Positions 44,701 to 50,318 of a DNA stretch of 64,000 nucleotides are shown piece after piece. The DNA comes from JAGQZY01 sp964588335. GTDB taxonomy: Bacteria > Bdellovibrionota > Bdellovibrionia > Bdellovibrionales > JAGQZY01. Location of the stretch: NCBI GenBank assembly GCA_964588335.1, contig CAZPOV010000012.1:45744-109743 (forward strand), read 5' to 3'. Under the pieces are notes generated by a model, which was not told the DNA's origin, made no database searches, and saw only the letters and a list, made by a program, of their open reading frames with translations. How positions within the stretch are numbered: position 1 is the stretch's first letter; each line of letters starts with the position of its first letter. Both the position numbers and the translations under genes were made by a program.

Positions 44701-47031
44701 AGCGAGTTGGACTTCATCAGCTCCACCATCAATGAGTAGTTGACCGGACATCGTGTCACCAGCAAGGGCCACTTTGCCATCCAATTGAGTTTGAAGGGAT
44801 GATGTGACACCACTGAGGTAACCCAATTCTGTGGATGTAACACTTGAAGCCACTGGGATGCCATTCACATCACTGGTAAGAGCACGGCTGGCTGAGATCG
44901 CGGCAGCCTCGGATATCTCACCAGTTCCATCATTCACAATCAGTCGGTTGGCGGCACCATTAGCCATTTTCGTGCGAGCAATGGCAGCTGTAGCACTAAT
45001 ATCAGCATCGACGATTTCACCGTCAAGAATCATTGAGCTTTCAACCGCATTGGCTTGAATTGTTGTCGCTCCGGTGTTGGACATCGCCACATCACCAGTC
45101 ACAGAAACTTCTTGGGCTTGGTTGGAGCCGTCGCCAACCCAAACGGTTCCGTCGGCGAGAGCCGATCCTGTGACGTCACTTAGTTTTTCTGTATCCAATT
45201 CATTGATAGCCCCTTGTAAAGTGGTGGCTGCAATGTTGCCAGCGGCGTTGTTCGGAATAGCTGTTGGATCGAAATTAGTTTCATCAACATCGATGTCTAT
45301 TTCAACTCCAGCATCATCTGTTATAGTTACTTTGTTGGAACCGGCATTAATAGAAGCAAATTCTAAAACTCCGGCGTTTTCATTTTTATAAACCGAAACA
45401 CCAGCACCAAGACTTGATCCACCGGTGATATCGCCAACCGCTCCAGAAACCCATACAAGGTTTCCAGCCCCATCGGTTGAAAGAATTTGGCCGTTGGTTC
45501 CATCAGCGTTTGGAAGAGTCCAGATTAGATCCGCTCCAACAGCAGCAGGTGCGGCAAATCCCACGTAGTTGCTAGAATCACTGTCAGCAAAACGCACTTC
45601 GCTTTGCGCGTTCATCGTTAATGCACCCGTCATGGCGTCACCGGCGATAGCGACTTTCTCGGTGTCTAATTCATTAATCGCAGCTTGAACGTTGCCAGCG
45701 GCAATGTCGCCTGCGGCAGTGTTTGGAATCAATGCTGGATTAAAATTGGATTCATCCACATCAATATCGATTTCATCGTTACCCACATCATCAGTGACGG
45801 TGACTTTATTGGAGCCGGCGTTGATGTTTTTAAATTCTAAATCACCAGCGTTCAATTGTTTATAAGGTCCGACACCACCAGCACCTTGATTCGAAGCTGT
45901 TTCGACGTAGCTTCTCCAAGATAAAATCCCAGAACCGTTTGTGCTTAAAGCTTGATTGGCAGTTCCGTCAGCACCAGGAAGAGTCCAAATCAGGTCAGAG
46001 GCTCCAGCAGGCGCTTGGAAACCGACATAGTTTCCGGTGTTGTAAAAAGCTAAGTTCGTTCCCGTACTCAATCCATTGGCACTAACAGCGCCGTTGGCTG
46101 TGATATTGTTACCGTTTGTGATGTCTTGGTTCCCCATGTTGATAGCACCACTCATGGTTCCACCAGCTAAAGGAAGTTTTGTGGAGTCACCCGCAGGCGC
46201 TCCGGCTGTCCACTCGGTGCCGTTCCAGTACATCACGTGACCGTTTTCAGCTCCGGCCAAACCACTGAGAGTTGCAGCATCAGTGGGCTGTCCAGCGATA
46301 TTGGTATCGACATAATTTTTGTTAGCAGCATCGTTGGCAGCTGTCGGATCAGCGACGTTAATGATCTTTTGTGAGTTCATGGACACATCACCCGTCGGTG
46401 TGGCCGTTAGATATTGAGTGCTGGTTCCATCAATTAGGGCTTGTAACTCGGCATAGCGAGCCCCGTTGGCAAAGATCCATTCAAGGTTGGCTTGGGTTAA
46501 AACAAAGCTTCCACCGTTATTGATTCTAAGAATGTCAGCAGAGGTTAATCCATCGACGCTCGAGGCACTGTCGGCGTAAGGAACGCTAAGGATTTGATGA
46601 TTGGTGGCAAGAGTGTTGGGGCCACTGCCATCATCAAATGTCACCCGCATCTGGCGTCCGTCCCCAGCGCTTGGTGTATAGTTCGGGCCAACAACACAGG
46701 TTGTGGGACTGATAGTACCAATCGAGTTGGAAAGAGCATCGGTCAACGAGTTCACATCTTCGTAGTCGGATCCACTTTGGGTTCCATCACCGACCTCAAA
46801 AGCAAAAATACCATTGGAGCCTGTCATGTTAAGGGTGTGATACTCCTCATACAAAACACACTCACTGGGTGCCGGAGATAAAATTTCAATATAAAAAGTG
46901 ACGTTGCTGCCTTCAAGCGGTTGTCCGTTGGGTTTTACAATCTGACCTTGATAAGAAAAATTAGCGGGTGCAGCAGAAACAGCAACGCAAAATACTGAAG
47001 TTAAAATAAAGATTAAGAACTTACGGACCAT
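35752..47031 (-). CDS. giant secreted fibre protein, mosaic adhesive trimer (MAT)-like (3759 aa)
   Basis: Start at ATG 47031 behind AAAGGTG (a GTG two codons upstream is the alternative). Signal peptide MVRKFLIFILTSVFCVAVSA, then the same A-P-A-N-F-S-Y-Q-G-Q-I domain as the neighbour; residues ~37-697 are nearly identical to it. The shaft has about 15 G-x-V-G-I-G-T-x-x-P repeats and four copies of the D-E-I-A-D-A-D-N-N-T-K-I-Q-V unit, three of them joined by a ~300-residue module containing G-A-G-L-T-N-L-N-G-Q-T-G. Residues ~2834-2994 form a YadA-like head of N-T-A-V-G-x-x-A-L repeats, absent from the neighbour. The tip (~3655-3759) is related to the neighbour's (F-N-L-H-N-M-K-S-G, V-Q-G-T-T-S-A-T-C). 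No S74 chaperone domain is seen. Function: surface adhesin fibre (inference). Confidence 0.85.
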   Translation of the reverse strand: MVRKFLIFILTSVFCVAVSAAPANFSYQGQIVKPNGQPLEGSNVTFYIEILSPAPSECVLYEEYHTLNMTGSNGIFAFEVGDGTQSGSDYEDVNSLTDALSNSIGTISPTTCVVGPNYTPSAGDGRQMRVTFDDGSGPNTLATNHQILSVPYADSASSVDGLTSADILRINNGGSFVLTQANLEWIFANGARYAELQALIDGTSTQYLTATPTGDVSMNSQKIINVADPTAANDAANKNYVDTNIAGQPTDAATLSGLAGAENGHVMYWNGTEWTAGAPAGDSTKLPLAGGTMSGAINMGNQDITNGNNITANGAVSANGLSTGTNLAFYNTGNYVGFQAPAGASDLIWTLPGADGTANQALSTNGSGILSWRSYVETASNQGAGGVGPYKQLNAGDLEFKNINAGSNKVTVTDDVGNDEIDIDVDESNFNPALIPNTAAGDIAAGNVQAAINELDTEKVAIAGDAMTGALTMNAQSEVRFADSDSSNYVGFAAPAAVGADLIWTLPNADGTNGQILSTDGAGNLVWVSGAVGDITGGSSLGAGVSVYKNENAGVLEFASINAGSNKVTITDDAGVEIDIDVDETNFDPTAIPNNAAGNIAATTLQGAINELDTEKLSDVTGSALADGTVWVGDGSNQAQEVSVTGDVAMSNTGATTIQANAVESSMILDGEIVDADISATAAIARTKMANGAANRLIVNDGTGEISEAAAISASRALTSDVNGIPVASSVTSTELGYLSGVTSSLQTQLDGKVALAGDTMSGQLLIDGGADEVQLAVEGDTLQTANLVEIRNSASTVIASVSADGTVSAATDLTTKSYVDTAISGINTDEIADADNNTKIQVEEGANDDTIRFDTAGSERMVISPTGSVGIGTTSPDALTMLDVNGISKSTEVVAPVLRGSTANTFSEVRLSPSGSSVQLHFGNRWVAFAGTNISATGGGQDIGITLGQSGEGVSFGSGNANIRYGGEVGALSQRNGVQAQEYRIYNTFDGSNDEFVSMGFKNNANTFTFDSEAIGTGTVRDFTFMNGNVGIGTGNPATKLDVEGTIQIGDGGETCSIAANAGMIRYNSGNLDYCNGSAWTTLGISGAGLTNLNGQTGSSQTFAVDATGTAPAINSATDTHTLSIPLASGAGVTSGTLSKTDYDAFSAKLDSVVGETLNSAQFWVGDATNAAAAVTMSGDATMDNAGALTIANDAITSAKINDGTIVDADISATADIARSKLAAGTANRLIVNDGTGEVSEAAAITASRALTSDANGIPVASSVTDTELGYLSGVASALQTQLDGKVAVAGDTMTGQLLIDGGADEVQLAVEGDLLQTANLVEIRNSTSTVVASVSADGSVSATTDLTTKAYVDSAVSGISTDEIADADNNTKIQVEEGANDDTIRFDTAGTERMVISPTGSVGIGTTSPIQTLSIFAESGSGLMALSTQSDNLGNNLNDSQSIARFYSGNGPSGTNPTGLLIENTRTATNGSDTWHNQTMSLSHQTASTSFSSINFGVNANTDGGYVSIRGRDNEALRVVGTSGNVGIGTANPIWNLQIDEEGGSDGSSVALNSTGNNASGVRLFRSNGTNSSPLNVNGGDVLGVLAVGGFWTGKTNSRFENGDGRSQIRVLATENWSSSTQNGTAMTFTTTANGTSTQVERLRIDQSGNIGIGTQTPNTLLDVEGTVQIGDGGETCTVAANAGMIRYNSGNIDYCNGSAWTTLGVSGAGLTNLNGQTGSTQNFAVDAAGTAPAINSATDTHTLSIPLASGAGVTSGTISKSDYDAFSAKLDSVVGETLNSAQFWVGDATNAAAAVTMSGDATMDNAGAVTIANDAITSAKINDGTIVDADISATADIARSKLAAGTANRLIVNDGTGEISEAPAITANRVLASDASGIPVASGTTDTELGYLSGVTSAIQTQLDGKVDVAGDTMTGPLALPSENDPANPELTFAGDTDTGIYSPAADRLAFATAGLARMTIRNNGWIGIGTTSPVTQLNLSGNGDQSFIIDTFGAGSSTIPRFGGRRARGSQGSPATANNNDGLLFIGGQGYDGSAYSGYSGGISIRAAENFSASNHGSYMAFETTPNGSTAASRTENMRITSTGDVGIGTSSPATKLDVEGTIQIGDGGETCTLAANAGMIRYNAGNIDYCNGSAWTTLGVSGAGLTNLNGQTGSTQNFAVDAAGTAPAINSATDTHTLSIPLASGAGVTSGTISKSDYDAFSAKLDSVVGETLNSAQFWVGDATNAAAAVTMSGDATMDNAGAVTIANDAITSAKINDGTIVDADISVTADIARSKLAAGTANRLIVNDGTGEISEAAVITASRALASDANGIPVASSATDTELGYLSGVTSALQTQLDGKVALAGDTMTGQLLIDGGADEVQLAIEGDLLQTANLVELRNSSSVVVASVSADGSVSAATDLTTKAYVDSAVSGISSDEIADADNNTKIQVEEGANDDTIRFDTAGTERMVIDSSGNVGIGTNSPSNPLQVNGTIVATDFRVNNDYPRMAYWGGNANLPGVEFDANDGYRYSQSSDQFQLLVGGSPLYEFNDSGGLTINRWDATPTNNPRLVLMRARGTSASPTYLLSNDEIGAVEFKNHNSGKAAQISSIATENHSATAAGAKLSFETTPNTTTTPISRMTIDQNGQVGIGTSAPSNLLSLFADGGDANIDLEAYENGMYSNFINFKKYRGTSASPAIVGSSDRLGLLQFQGYDGSTLRTPVSIEVRMDGTPGAADMPSRIDIHTTPDGSSTPVERLTIRNTGFVGIGSTSPRSRLEVNGDIQIGNSSVACDGTKVGALRYNTGSVEFCNGTSWAALSSGGVSAINDLTDGATTADNLLLGGASLGTGQFNTGVGIDALSIGSGDGNTALGYDALRTTGSGHSNTAVGANAMDGGNGITNNTAVGRNALGDGTTYTGNTAIGRDALATGDSNDDNVAVGYGSGNGTGGDNDQNVILGYNAGGSINNADNNVLIGYQAGDSITSGNNNIIIGHDVDILGVGTSSNELNIGNAITGDLTTGDVSVDNELRLTDADDSNYVGFVAPAIVGSDVVWTLPDADGTSGQVLQTNGSGVLSWTNASGGGDLLNGGNTGAVVVGSDDNTLTLESNNVTALSFDTSQDATFAGTVYTDLLRDPTLSRYLGFNTNGVVRLFSGDTDIEIKTNNVDDILFTTSNNERARITASGNVGIGTSVPAQRLEVADGDAVVTDYGSTAGMELRKANGTMASPSAILNGEGIGRVEFSGYGATNWITNSAAKIEIRAAETWTDATGAANMRFYTRPSGSIGASLERMRITDDGNIGIGTTSPAVELDVNTGTINAASICDENNANCLDLSSGAGSGNFLADGSIPMTGPFQANVGSVAAPGITLEGDEDTGFFSDAQGVLKYSSNGVAHYSINDLDIRSTNVSGFLLKQTGSTVAAPSYSWAADTDSGFYRSNANEIGLSTGGISRLMIDSSGNVGIGTTNPSHLLTVENSGSNPIAAIRSDNSDIMASEYVLKRKRADAVAPGAGFGALINFQFEGATNDLMTNAGQIGVVWENAQSNDTTDRDSAMVFLTTLNDNLNEKMRIASNGNVGIGTTTPADKFHVHNTGDSRLYLTTNSNLGSNNSSIWFASDYDGTPNGAAIGMRGDGGLRFTGGTDLVNPDMIISDTGDVGIGTTTPDDKLVVDGTIRNLAAIDQSSNTTIDFSSGNIQYTTDDCQAFNLHNMKSGGSYTFVVQGTTSATCSFTAYSDAGSTSLTVHMPADHGATTASTHTIYTAIVAGTHIYFAWMPDL
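38050..38530 (-). other. YadA/Hia-like beta-roll head within the larger fibre
   Basis: Encodes about ten consecutive 14-20-residue repeats of the form N-T-A-V-G-x-x-A-L-x-x-G (also N-V-L-I-G-Y-Q-A-G, N-N-I-I-I-G-H), the left-handed beta-roll pattern of trimeric autotransporter heads. It replaces ordinary shaft sequence at residues ~2834-2994 of the 3759-aa protein. Confidence 0.8.
40238..40646. repeat. 409-bp perfect internal repeat, copy 1
   Basis: As read line by line, identical to 41549-41957 (offset 1311 bp), inside the larger fibre gene. It codes for the module from D-A-I-T-S-A-K-I-N to S-A-W-T-T-L-G. Neighbouring sequence on both sides differs. Confidence 0.92.
41549..41957. repeat. 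409-bp perfect internal repeat, copy 2
   Basis: Second copy of the 409-bp module. A third, diverged copy of the same module lies around 43390-43830, and a fourth in the shorter fibre gene around 31920-32370. Confidence 0.92.
44941..46912. repeat. 2-kb near-identical direct repeat, copy B
   Basis: Counterpart of 33409-35380. Codes for residues ~40-697 of the 3759-aa protein. Confidence 0.92.
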
Positions 47032-47048
47032 CAACACCTTTTATCTAT

Positions 47049-47078
47049 ATATGACTGTTCGGTATTTTGGTGTCATAT
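47049..47078. promoter_or_regulatory. inverted repeat upstream of the larger fibre gene (candidate operator)
   Basis: ATATGAC-N16-GTCATAT, perfect 7-bp arms, ending 18 bp before the ATG at 47031. On the minus strand it covers an ATGACA ... TATATA pair that could be the promoter. No equivalent of these arms was found upstream of the shorter fibre gene. Confidence 0.35.
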
Positions 47079-47228
47079 CTTTAGTCGAGTCTTCGGAAAT
47101 AGTGGATTTATTTGAGATATTTAGGGAACAACTGTTTTATTAAAAAACTATTAAAAGTTTCTAGATATTTACAGCGGTCATGACTGTTTCAGAATGGGAT
47201 TGAAATTCAATTTTTAAAAAAAGCAGAA

Positions 47229-48089
47229 TTAAAAAGAGTCCCAAATGTGTTTCAAAACTGGACCCATGACTTTACCCTTTTTTTTGCAGATAAAAATATC
47301 CAATTTATGATCGTAGTTGAGGTGTTTTAAATGCATCAACTTTTTAGACTTTAGTTCCTTGTTCGCATAGTGGTCTGGCAGTCTTCCCCAGCCGAGGTTA
47401 TTTAAAATAAGATCTTTTTTTGAATCGATATCTGAAACAGACCACCGTTTCGCATCATCCGGGCTTCCCATGTTTGTATTGTCAGGTATTGTGCTCCGTT
47501 GAATAATATGGGGATAAGTTTTCAAGGCATCAAGAGTTTGCTCTTTTTTGCTCAGTTTAAGAAAAGGATGGGAGCCAGAAATTACCAGTTTAAGTTGGAC
47601 CTCAGAAATTTTCTTATAATCCAGGTCGATGGTATTGCGGATGGATTCAAAAATCGCGATGTCCACTTTCTCGCTCATCAGCATTTTTTCTCCACTTAAG
47701 ATCTCCCGATGAAAGGTGAATTCCGTAGCAGGGAACTGGGTGATAATTTCTCCCAGAATTTTATTGATGGTGGCTGCCGGAAAAATAGCAGTCGCGCTCA
47801 TCGCGACTTTCATCTCCACACCGGAAGCGATTTTGTGAACTTCATCTCTTAGGTTTTCCATGTCATCCAAAATGACCTGAGCGCGCTTCAGAAAGGCTTC
47901 GCCTTGGGGGGTGAGTCGGATTCGATATTGACTGCGATCAAGGGTCGGGAAACCCAGCTGTTCATCGAGCCGGTTAACGCTGTAGCTAACTGCCGATTTG
48001 GCTTTATTGAGGACTTCAGAGGCCCCATTGATGCTGCCGGAGTCGCTAATTGCTTTTAAGCATATGATTTGATCAATTGTAATCCACAT
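47229..48089 (-). CDS. LysR family transcriptional regulator
   Basis: 286 aa from ATG 48089 (AGGA 8 nt upstream; an upstream start at 48122 would read through the operator). N-terminal winged HTH: Q-I-I-C-L-K-A-I-S-D-S-G-S-I-N-G-A-S-E-V-L, S-Y-S-V-N-R-L-D-E-Q-L-G, and L-T-P-Q-G-E-A-F-L, all LysR hallmarks. The effector domain follows after a linker helix (about residue 65-85). It is divergent from yceI with a palindromic T-N11-A site between, and 197 bp upstream of the larger fibre gene on the same strand. It probably regulates yceI; control of the fibre gene is possible but unsupported. Confidence 0.92.
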   Translation of the reverse strand: MWITIDQIICLKAISDSGSINGASEVLNKAKSAVSYSVNRLDEQLGFPTLDRSQYRIRLTPQGEAFLKRAQVILDDMENLRDEVHKIASGVEMKVAMSATAIFPAATINKILGEIITQFPATEFTFHREILSGEKMLMSEKVDIAIFESIRNTIDLDYKKISEVQLKLVISGSHPFLKLSKKEQTLDALKTYPHIIQRSTIPDNTNMGSPDDAKRWSVSDIDSKKDLILNNLGWGRLPDHYANKELKSKKLMHLKHLNYDHKLDIFICKKKGKVMGPVLKHIWDSF

Positions 48090-48102
48090 AATATGTCCTA
48101 AT

Positions 48103-48117
48103 TTTAGTCCATCTAAA
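48103..48117. promoter_or_regulatory. palindromic LysR-type operator (T-N11-A)
   Basis: TTTAG-TCCAT-CTAAA, a perfect palindrome with the T-N11-A core of LysR-type sites. Its centre is about 57 bp before the transcription start expected from TATACT at 48155-48160 in front of yceI, the usual recognition-site position for an activator of this family, and it is 14 bp upstream of the lysR start for autoregulation. Confidence 0.6.
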
Positions 48118-48196
48118 TGCATATTTTGTTCTTTTTTTAGGTTTTATGCAAGTCTATACTGGCGCTGTACGAAACATCACAACAAAGGAGTTTTTC

Positions 48197-48766
48197 GTGA
48201 ATAAAGTTTTAATGATTGTTGCAGCCCTCGGTTTTAGTTTTAGCGTATCAGCAGCCGAAATTGATACCAAAGCCAGTTCTTTTAAATGGACCGGAAAAAA
48301 AGTCACCGGACAACACCACGGGAAATTACCTGTTAAGTCTTCAAAAATTGAAGAAAAAAATGGCAAAGTCGTCGGCGGCGAGGTGATTCTGGATATTTCA
48401 AAAATGACCGTTGAGGATTTATCCGGTGAGTACAAAACAAAATTTTTAACTCACATGAAAAGCGAAGACTTTTTTCAAGTCAAGAAGTGGCCAACAGCTA
48501 AATTGGTCATCGACAGTGTCAAAGGCAATAAAGCTAAAGGAAAGTTAACGATTAAAGATAAAACTCATCCCGTTGATTTTACCTATAAAAAAGACAAAGA
48601 TTATTACGTTGGTCAGTTGGTTTTTGACCGAACCAAGTTCGGTATGATTTACGGATCAGGCAACTTCTTCAAAAACCTGGGCGACAAAATGATTTATAAC
48701 GATGTGACTTTAGATTTTAAAGTTAAGTTGAAAGACAAAAGTAAAAAGCTAGCCAAGTCGAAATAG
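48197..48766 (+). CDS. YceI family periplasmic protein
   Basis: 189 aa from a GTG at 48197, chosen because AAGGAG stands 6 nt before it and it opens the signal peptide (M)NKVLMIVAALGFSFSVSA. The mature part has the YceI lipocalin-like pattern: F-K-W-T-G-K-K-V-T-G-Q-H-H-G, L-D-I-S-K-M-T-V, H-M-K-S-E-D-F-F, G-K-L-T-I-K-D-K-T-H-P-V and F-D-R-T-K-F-G-M-I-Y-G-S-G. Family members bind isoprenoid or other amphiphilic ligands in the periplasm. The tail is Lys-rich (K-L-K-D-K-S-K-K-L-A-K-S-K). Divergent from a LysR gene that likely controls it. Confidence 0.92.
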   Translation: MNKVLMIVAALGFSFSVSAAEIDTKASSFKWTGKKVTGQHHGKLPVKSSKIEEKNGKVVGGEVILDISKMTVEDLSGEYKTKFLTHMKSEDFFQVKKWPTAKLVIDSVKGNKAKGKLTIKDKTHPVDFTYKKDKDYYVGQLVFDRTKFGMIYGSGNFFKNLGDKMIYNDVTLDFKVKLKDKSKKLAKSK

Positions 48767-48811
48767 TATTCTTGTTTTGACCAACCCCTGAAAATCCGTT
48801 AGGCCTAGAAT

Positions 48812-49552
48812 ATGGAATCTGTAAAACACCTTATTCTGGGCCACGGTTTAACTGGGGAGTACCTATCCGCAGAATTGATGGAGCAAGAGCCCAATGCGTC
48901 AGTGGTGTCGACCTCTCGCAAGGGCTCCCCTCACATAGAGTTCGATTTAGAAAATGAAGCGACTTGGTCGCAGCTTCCAGAAGCAGAGATCACTTATTGG
49001 ACTTTTCCCCCTGAACCCACGGATCTCGTTAAGAAATTTTACAATCAGTACCAACAGAAATTAGGAAAGTTGATCGTCATCGGATCAACCAGTGCGCTGA
49101 AAGTGGACCAGGCAGGACAAGTTGTGGATGAAAACACCGATTTAGACACCTCCATAGAGAGAGTCGCCAGCGAAGTTTTTTTAAAAGAACAGGGCGCCAT
49201 TCTGTTACTGTCGGCTGGGATCTATGGTCCTGAACGTTCACCATTGGATTGGGTTAAAAAAGGTTATTTAGGAAAAAGTAAGAAGTGGGCGAACATGGTT
49301 CATCTGGAAGATTTGGCCGGATTTCTTTATGCCTGCGCTCTTCGCGGACAGTCAGGGGCACTTTATATAGCCTGCAACAACAATCCTCAACCTTGGGATG
49401 AGGTCATCACCGACTGGGAACAGCGTGGCTTGGTTCAAAATGTCCCCGAAAAAGAATCAAAACGAACTTCAAAGAAAATTAATAATTCTAAAACAATTAA
49501 AGACCTTCAGGTAAACCTACAATTTCAAAATTTTGCCTCCTCAGTCTCTTAA
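48812..49552 (+). CDS. NAD(P)-binding epimerase/dehydratase-like protein (atypical SDR)
   Basis: 246 aa. L-I-L-G-H-G-L-T-G-E-Y-L (residues 7-18) is the dinucleotide-binding GxGxxG loop; L-I-V-I-G-S-T-S-A near 90 and S-A-G-I-Y-G-P-E-R near 132 fit the extended/atypical SDR class, the second replacing the usual Y-x-x-x-K surroundings. The C-terminal part (H-L-E-D-L-A-G-F-L-Y-A) is also seen in this class. No catalytic Tyr-Lys pair is obvious, so it may be a sensor or reductase of unknown substrate. Its last 56 bases overlap the convergent YheU-like gene. Confidence 0.75.
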   Translation: MESVKHLILGHGLTGEYLSAELMEQEPNASVVSTSRKGSPHIEFDLENEATWSQLPEAEITYWTFPPEPTDLVKKFYNQYQQKLGKLIVIGSTSALKVDQAGQVVDENTDLDTSIERVASEVFLKEQGAILLLSAGIYGPERSPLDWVKKGYLGKSKKWANMVHLEDLAGFLYACALRGQSGALYIACNNNPQPWDEVITDWEQRGLVQNVPEKESKRTSKKINNSKTIKDLQVNLQFQNFASSVS

Positions 49553-49781
49553 TTTCTTCTTTCGGCAAAAGATTGGTGGTTTCAAGCTGGGCGTCAAAAA
49601 AAATGAAAATATGACGTGCGGAAAGCTGTGACAAAACATGCTTTCTTTTTTGTTCCAAGCTGTACTCGTGGAGTCCGTAGTCGGTTCCCTCACGTAAAAT
49701 AAACTCGTCGATCAACGCATCCAGGGTTTCGGGAGCCAGTTTTTCCTTGGGTATCAATAGACCTGTTTTCTTCTCTTCCAC
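49497..49781 (-). CDS. YheU family (UPF0270) protein
   Basis: 94 aa from GTG 49781, preferred over ATG 49811 because GGAGG stands six bases before the GTG and the family core begins just after it. Residues 9-70 read I-P-K-E-K-L-A-P-E-T-L-D-A-L-I then F-I-L-R-E-G-T-D-Y-G and E-Y-S-L-E-Q-K, followed by L-E-T-T-N-L-L-P, the YheU pattern. The family is small, acidic and of unknown role, and is usually found in gammaproteobacteria at 70-75 aa; here the C-terminus adds about 20 residues (E-E-I-K-R-L-R-R-Q-N-F-E). Ends inside the convergent epimerase-like gene. Confidence 0.8.
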   Translation of the reverse strand: MEEKKTGLLIPKEKLAPETLDALIDEFILREGTDYGLHEYSLEQKRKHVLSQLSARHIFIFFDAQLETTNLLPKEEIKRLRRQNFEIVGLPEGL

Positions 49782-49841
49782 AATGCGCCTCCAACCATCT
49801 TTTATTATCATACTCAGGGTGAGATGTGATATTGTTAGCCT

Positions 49842-50318
49842 ATGACACCCTTCGATAAGAAGCTATTATTAGAGCAAGTGATTCAAAAACTAGAAAGCCA
49901 ATGGCAACTCTTGGTCAATGCAGCAAAAGAGGCCAAGGATTACTCGACGGCTGAAGACTCTAAAGCAGAAAACAAATATGACACCCGTGGGTTGGAGGCG
50001 TCTTACCTGGCATCGGGTCAGTCCATGCGTGCCCAAAAAATTCAGGAGCAAGTCTATATTTTAAACAAAGTGAAGATCGTGGATTTCAAAAAAAACGATA
50101 CGATTGGTATGACGGCGTTGATTAAGGTCTTAGTTAACGCAAAACAGTCAAAATTGTTTTTTGTACTGCCGGTCGGCGGAGTTGACCTAGAAGTCAATGG
50201 AGAAAAGATTCAAACCATTGCTTTGGACTCTCCCATTGGGCAAAGCCTTTACCAACAAAAGGTCGGTTACGAGTTTGATCTGAATGAAAGGGATTACGAA
50301 GTTCTGGAGATCCAATGA
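49842..50318 (+). CDS. GreA/GreB C-terminal-domain-like protein
   Basis: 158 aa. Residues 90-158 look like the FKBP-like C-terminal domain of Gre factors: P-V-G-G-V-D-L-E-V-N-G, then L-D-S-P-I-G-Q-S-L-Y-Q-Q-K-V-G-Y-E-F-D and Y-E-V-L-E-I at the end. The N-terminus is a helical hairpin-like stretch, but with E-N-K-Y-D-T-R-G-L-E-A-S-Y in place of the Gre D-F-S-E-N-x-E-Y tip, so transcript-cleavage activity is doubtful. It might bind RNA polymerase as an accessory or anti-Gre factor (inference). No Shine-Dalgarno; TATTGT lies six bases before the ATG. First gene of an overlapping operon. Confidence 0.7.
   Translation: MTPFDKKLLLEQVIQKLESQWQLLVNAAKEAKDYSTAEDSKAENKYDTRGLEASYLASGQSMRAQKIQEQVYILNKVKIVDFKKNDTIGMTALIKVLVNAKQSKLFFVLPVGGVDLEVNGEKIQTIALDSPIGQSLYQQKVGYEFDLNERDYEVLEIQ

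Noticed and set aside
27400..46900. Many plus-strand open frames of 60-150 codons opposite the fibre genes (for example at 28931-29293, 33542-33859, 40052-40426, 41327-41737, 43229-43603)
   Set aside because: They recur at the same place in each repeat unit of the minus-strand genes and reflect their Gly/Thr/Ser/Asp codon pattern; no ribosome binding sites and no known protein families.
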